From an uncultured Johnsonella sp. (GTDB lineage: Bacteria > Bacillota > Clostridia > Lachnospirales > Lachnospiraceae): DNA of 64,000 bases. The translations under genes and the position numbers were made by a program. Positions within the stretch are counted from its first letter, which is position 1. Every line of letters begins with the position of its first letter. Below are positions 61,782-64,000 of this stretch, piece after piece. Under the pieces are notes generated by a model that searched no databases, was not told the DNA's origin, and saw only the letters and a program-made list of their open reading frames with translations. The DNA is taken from contig CAAFUL010000090.1 in assembly GCA_900766185.1 (NCBI GenBank), positions 1-64,000 on the forward strand. The letters are read 5' to 3'.

Positions 61782-63632
61782 ATGTTTGAAAGAAAGTTTG
61801 ATTTGGAAGAAAAGTATCACATGCTGATCGACTTGTTTGTAAGCAGCTTGCTTTTGATATATTCTTTTATTGTCAATGCAGGAATACGAATATCCGGTCT
61901 ATATATGGATGATTTGTATATGTGGTCGACCTATGGTGAGGATAGCTTTATAAACTATGTATTTCCTTTTAAATCTACGAGATTTAGACCGGTGTATTGG
62001 TTTACGGCTTGGTTAGAGCTTGGCATTATAAGAAATAACATTACATGGATAGTTGTATTTAATATAATATTTGCAGCAGCGCTTGCAATATTTATATACA
62101 TATATGCCAAGAAACTTTCCGGTTCAAGGATAGTGGCAATATTACTTGCTGTAGTATTTTTAAGCTCAAGATTCTCATATTACAATATATCTCAGCTTTT
62201 AGGCTTTATGGAAGCCTTATGCCTTGCCTTTCTTTTGGGTATACTTTATTTGTTACATACCTATATAAGCAAAGAGGGTATGGAGAACAATCTTTATATA
62301 GCGGTGATTCTTTACCTTTTGATAAGTTTTACACATGAAAGATATATGGTTTTATTACCTTTATTTATATATGCAATATTTATAAAAAAAGGAAAAGCCG
62401 TTAACTATATCTATCCTGTGGCAGCCTGCGGATTTATACAACTTATAAGATTTATTTTTATAGGTACGATATCTCCTGCCGGAACATCACATACCAGGGT
62501 CGCTGATACATTTAATATAAAGGATGCTGTTAAAAATGCTATTGCCCATGTACTTTATATGCTCGGTATTAATGACGGACCGGAGCACTTAAACGGAGTA
62601 CCTTGGGCAGATACGGCTCTGATAATTAAATATACTGTGGTATTTTCCATATTGGTTTTGATTACGATATTTGGCTTATACATATATAAACTGGTTAAAA
62701 ATATAAAGAAAAAACACAGCTTCCATGATTCTATAAGCATCAGCTTATTTTATCTTATAACTATAGCTCTTTGTATAATGTCATCCTCCGTAACTATAAG
62801 AGTGGAGCTTAGGTGGGTATACGGACCTTTTATATGTGCCCTGCTACTTTTAGCCCATGTGTACGGAGAGATAAGAAGGCTTAAACTTATAAATACCAAT
62901 AATATACTTGATATGGATTTTAATAATTATATGCCGCTTGCACTTGTAATACTTTGGTGTGTAAGTATACTGCCTATGGATCTGTATGCACATGGAAAGT
63001 ACAACAAGATATACATATACCAGTACCAATCAAGATATAATTCCCTTGCGGATGTAAGTTTTGGAAAATACAAGGACGAAATATTTGATAAAGATATTTA
63101 TATAATAGGCAATTACTACGAGATGGATCAGTCTACCGCCGATGCATTTTTCAAGGTGTTTGACAAGAATAAAAAAGCTGAGGGCTTAAGAGTTCATCTT
63201 ATAGACTCCTACAGAGATATAGGACAGATAGGTCAACACATGATAGTGCTTAAGGAAGAGATTGCCAACAATGCTTTCAGTGATGTTACGGATATGCTGC
63301 GCAATGTAAAATGCGAGATCATAAAAGGCTATTACAGAGACGGTTGGATGGATCAGGAGGCTGAAGTTTATGTGATGGCGGATAAAGACGGCAATATCGA
63401 TCTGGAGCTTATGTATCCGGCAGAACTTTTTGACGGGCAGCAGCTTAGGCTTGAGGTGGATGATAAAGAAGAGCACCTTGTGGACATTGTTGAGAACATA
63501 ACTTATTTTAATATAAAAAAAGAGCCTTTTGCGATAACAAAACTTAAATTTAATTATAATTTTTACCTGCCTGATGCTCAGGAGCAAAGAGGTGAGGATA
63601 AGTTCAGTATGATAGTAAATATACTAGATTAA
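61782..63632 (+). CDS. Polytopic membrane protein, GtrII-like or GT-C-like
   Basis: A 616-residue protein with about 10-11 hydrophobic helices and a C-terminal soluble beta-rich domain (about 520-616). Near the N-terminus ISGLYMDDLYMWSTYGE places two Asp after the first helix, a common GT-C layout. Resemblance to GtrII-type or related glucosyltransferases is by topology. It starts 14 bases after the previous gene and is followed by another membrane protein, so all belong to one operon. Confidence 0.65.
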   Translation: MFERKFDLEEKYHMLIDLFVSSLLLIYSFIVNAGIRISGLYMDDLYMWSTYGEDSFINYVFPFKSTRFRPVYWFTAWLELGIIRNNITWIVVFNIIFAAALAIFIYIYAKKLSGSRIVAILLAVVFLSSRFSYYNISQLLGFMEALCLAFLLGILYLLHTYISKEGMENNLYIAVILYLLISFTHERYMVLLPLFIYAIFIKKGKAVNYIYPVAACGFIQLIRFIFIGTISPAGTSHTRVADTFNIKDAVKNAIAHVLYMLGINDGPEHLNGVPWADTALIIKYTVVFSILVLITIFGLYIYKLVKNIKKKHSFHDSISISLFYLITIALCIMSSSVTIRVELRWVYGPFICALLLLAHVYGEIRRLKLINTNNILDMDFNNYMPLALVILWCVSILPMDLYAHGKYNKIYIYQYQSRYNSLADVSFGKYKDEIFDKDIYIIGNYYEMDQSTADAFFKVFDKNKKAEGLRVHLIDSYRDIGQIGQHMIVLKEEIANNAFSDVTDMLRNVKCEIIKGYYRDGWMDQEAEVYVMADKDGNIDLELMYPAELFDGQQLRLEVDDKEEHLVDIVENITYFNIKKEPFAITKLKFNYNFYLPDAQEQRGEDKFSMIVNILD

Positions 63633-63644
63633 TCTTGGAGGAAT

Positions 63645-64000
63645 ATGTTGAAGAAGCTTTTATATATACTTTTTCCGATTATGGGAGCCTTGTTTTTAGT
63701 TGCATATATCAAGGCGTCCACTTTGGATGTGGTATATACGGATTACATACGAGTAATCAATTCATATATGCCGGATGTATACAGTTTGAAGCCCTACCTC
63801 GGCGCGGATATACTGACCAGATTACCTGTAAGTTATTTTGAAAGAATAATCAATGTGGCACTTTTTTCATACAGCACAAGGTTTGATATGTATATGGGGA
63901 TAATATTTCTTAGTTTATCATCCTTTGTAATATATAAATTTGCTGTAGAACAAAAAGCTCCCTTAGTTATACTTGTAAGTATATTTATAGTGTATTTTTC
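63645..64000 (+). CDS. Membrane protein of the glycosyltransferase operon, cut by the window edge
   Basis: Open frame from ATG 63645 (or TTG 63648, better spaced from GGAGG) to the right edge without a stop, at least 118 codons: an N-terminal helix LLYILFPIMGALFLVAYIKA, a loop VVYTDYIRVINSYMPDVYSL with Asp residues as in its neighbours, and further helices. Probably another GT-C-like protein; the rest lies outside the window. Confidence 0.6.
   Translation, partial: MLKKLLYILFPIMGALFLVAYIKASTLDVVYTDYIRVINSYMPDVYSLKPYLGADILTRLPVSYFERIINVALFSYSTRFDMYMGIIFLSLSSFVIYKFAVEQKAPLVILVSIFIVYF

Overview
The window looks like a chromosomal segment of a low-GC, Gram-positive anaerobe of the family Lachnospiraceae. 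The oral genus Lachnoanaerobaculum or a close relative is my guess from gene style, and I cannot verify it. Supporting signs are strong AGGAGG ribosome binding sites, an ECF-type transporter, a Bmp-type nucleoside transporter, lipoproteins with Gram-positive style leaders, an SdpI-like protein, DUF3793 next to flavodoxin, and no outer-membrane genes. Most genes lie on the + strand.

Layout. 1-5150: ECF transporter (S, T and a fused double ATPase), a MATE exporter and a DsbA-like protein. 5160-18430: housekeeping, with signal peptidase I (- strand), glgB-mscS-malQ, a MarR regulator, a GerMN-like lipoprotein, metG-traX-tatD-rsmA, and an NlpC/P60 hydrolase with four peptidoglycan-binding repeats. 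18570-19900: a compact, AT-rich three-gene module (ADP-ribosyltransferase-like toxin, small antitoxin, SecB-like chaperone) that looks like a Gram-positive relative of the CmdTAC anti-phage system. 20147-31306: an LMW tyrosine phosphatase broken by an in-frame amber codon, then a nucleoside uptake and salvage cluster (ABC ATPase, two permeases, pyrimidine nucleoside phosphorylase, deoC, Bmp-type binding lipoprotein, adenosine deaminase, purine nucleoside phosphorylase) whose intergenic spaces are full of repeats. 31637-34271 (- strand): an unusual P-type ATPase with a small membrane partner, and tRNA-Gly(TCC).

34669-54173 is an accessory block bounded by two inverted copies of the same MITE-like repeat. 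It opens with a WYL regulator and carries what I regard as the main find: an AT-rich operon (36586-47721) that looks like a minimal contractile injection system of a Gram-positive cell. It encodes a PAAR-like tip fused to an AHH nuclease toxin, an Imm11-type immunity protein, a TssC-like sheath candidate, an Hcp/tube candidate, a VgrG-like spike, two unknown or baseplate-like proteins, a large Hsp70/actin-fold ATPase and a possible adaptor protein. I see no ClpV, no TssJLM membrane complex, and no phage head or lysis genes. Behind it lie an AbiEi-like antitoxin whose ribosome binding site is buried in a perfect hairpin and whose toxin partner is missing, a two-gene AAA ATPase + PD-(D/E)XK nuclease candidate defence module, and a NERD-helicase.

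54367-64000: flavodoxin and DUF3793 behind palindromes that may be metal-regulator sites, an EF-G paralogue, an SdpI-like protein, and a membrane glycosyltransferase operon that runs off the right edge. At least three families of imperfectly palindromic intergenic repeats (called A, B and C below) are scattered through the window. One A copy supplies the last codons of deoC.
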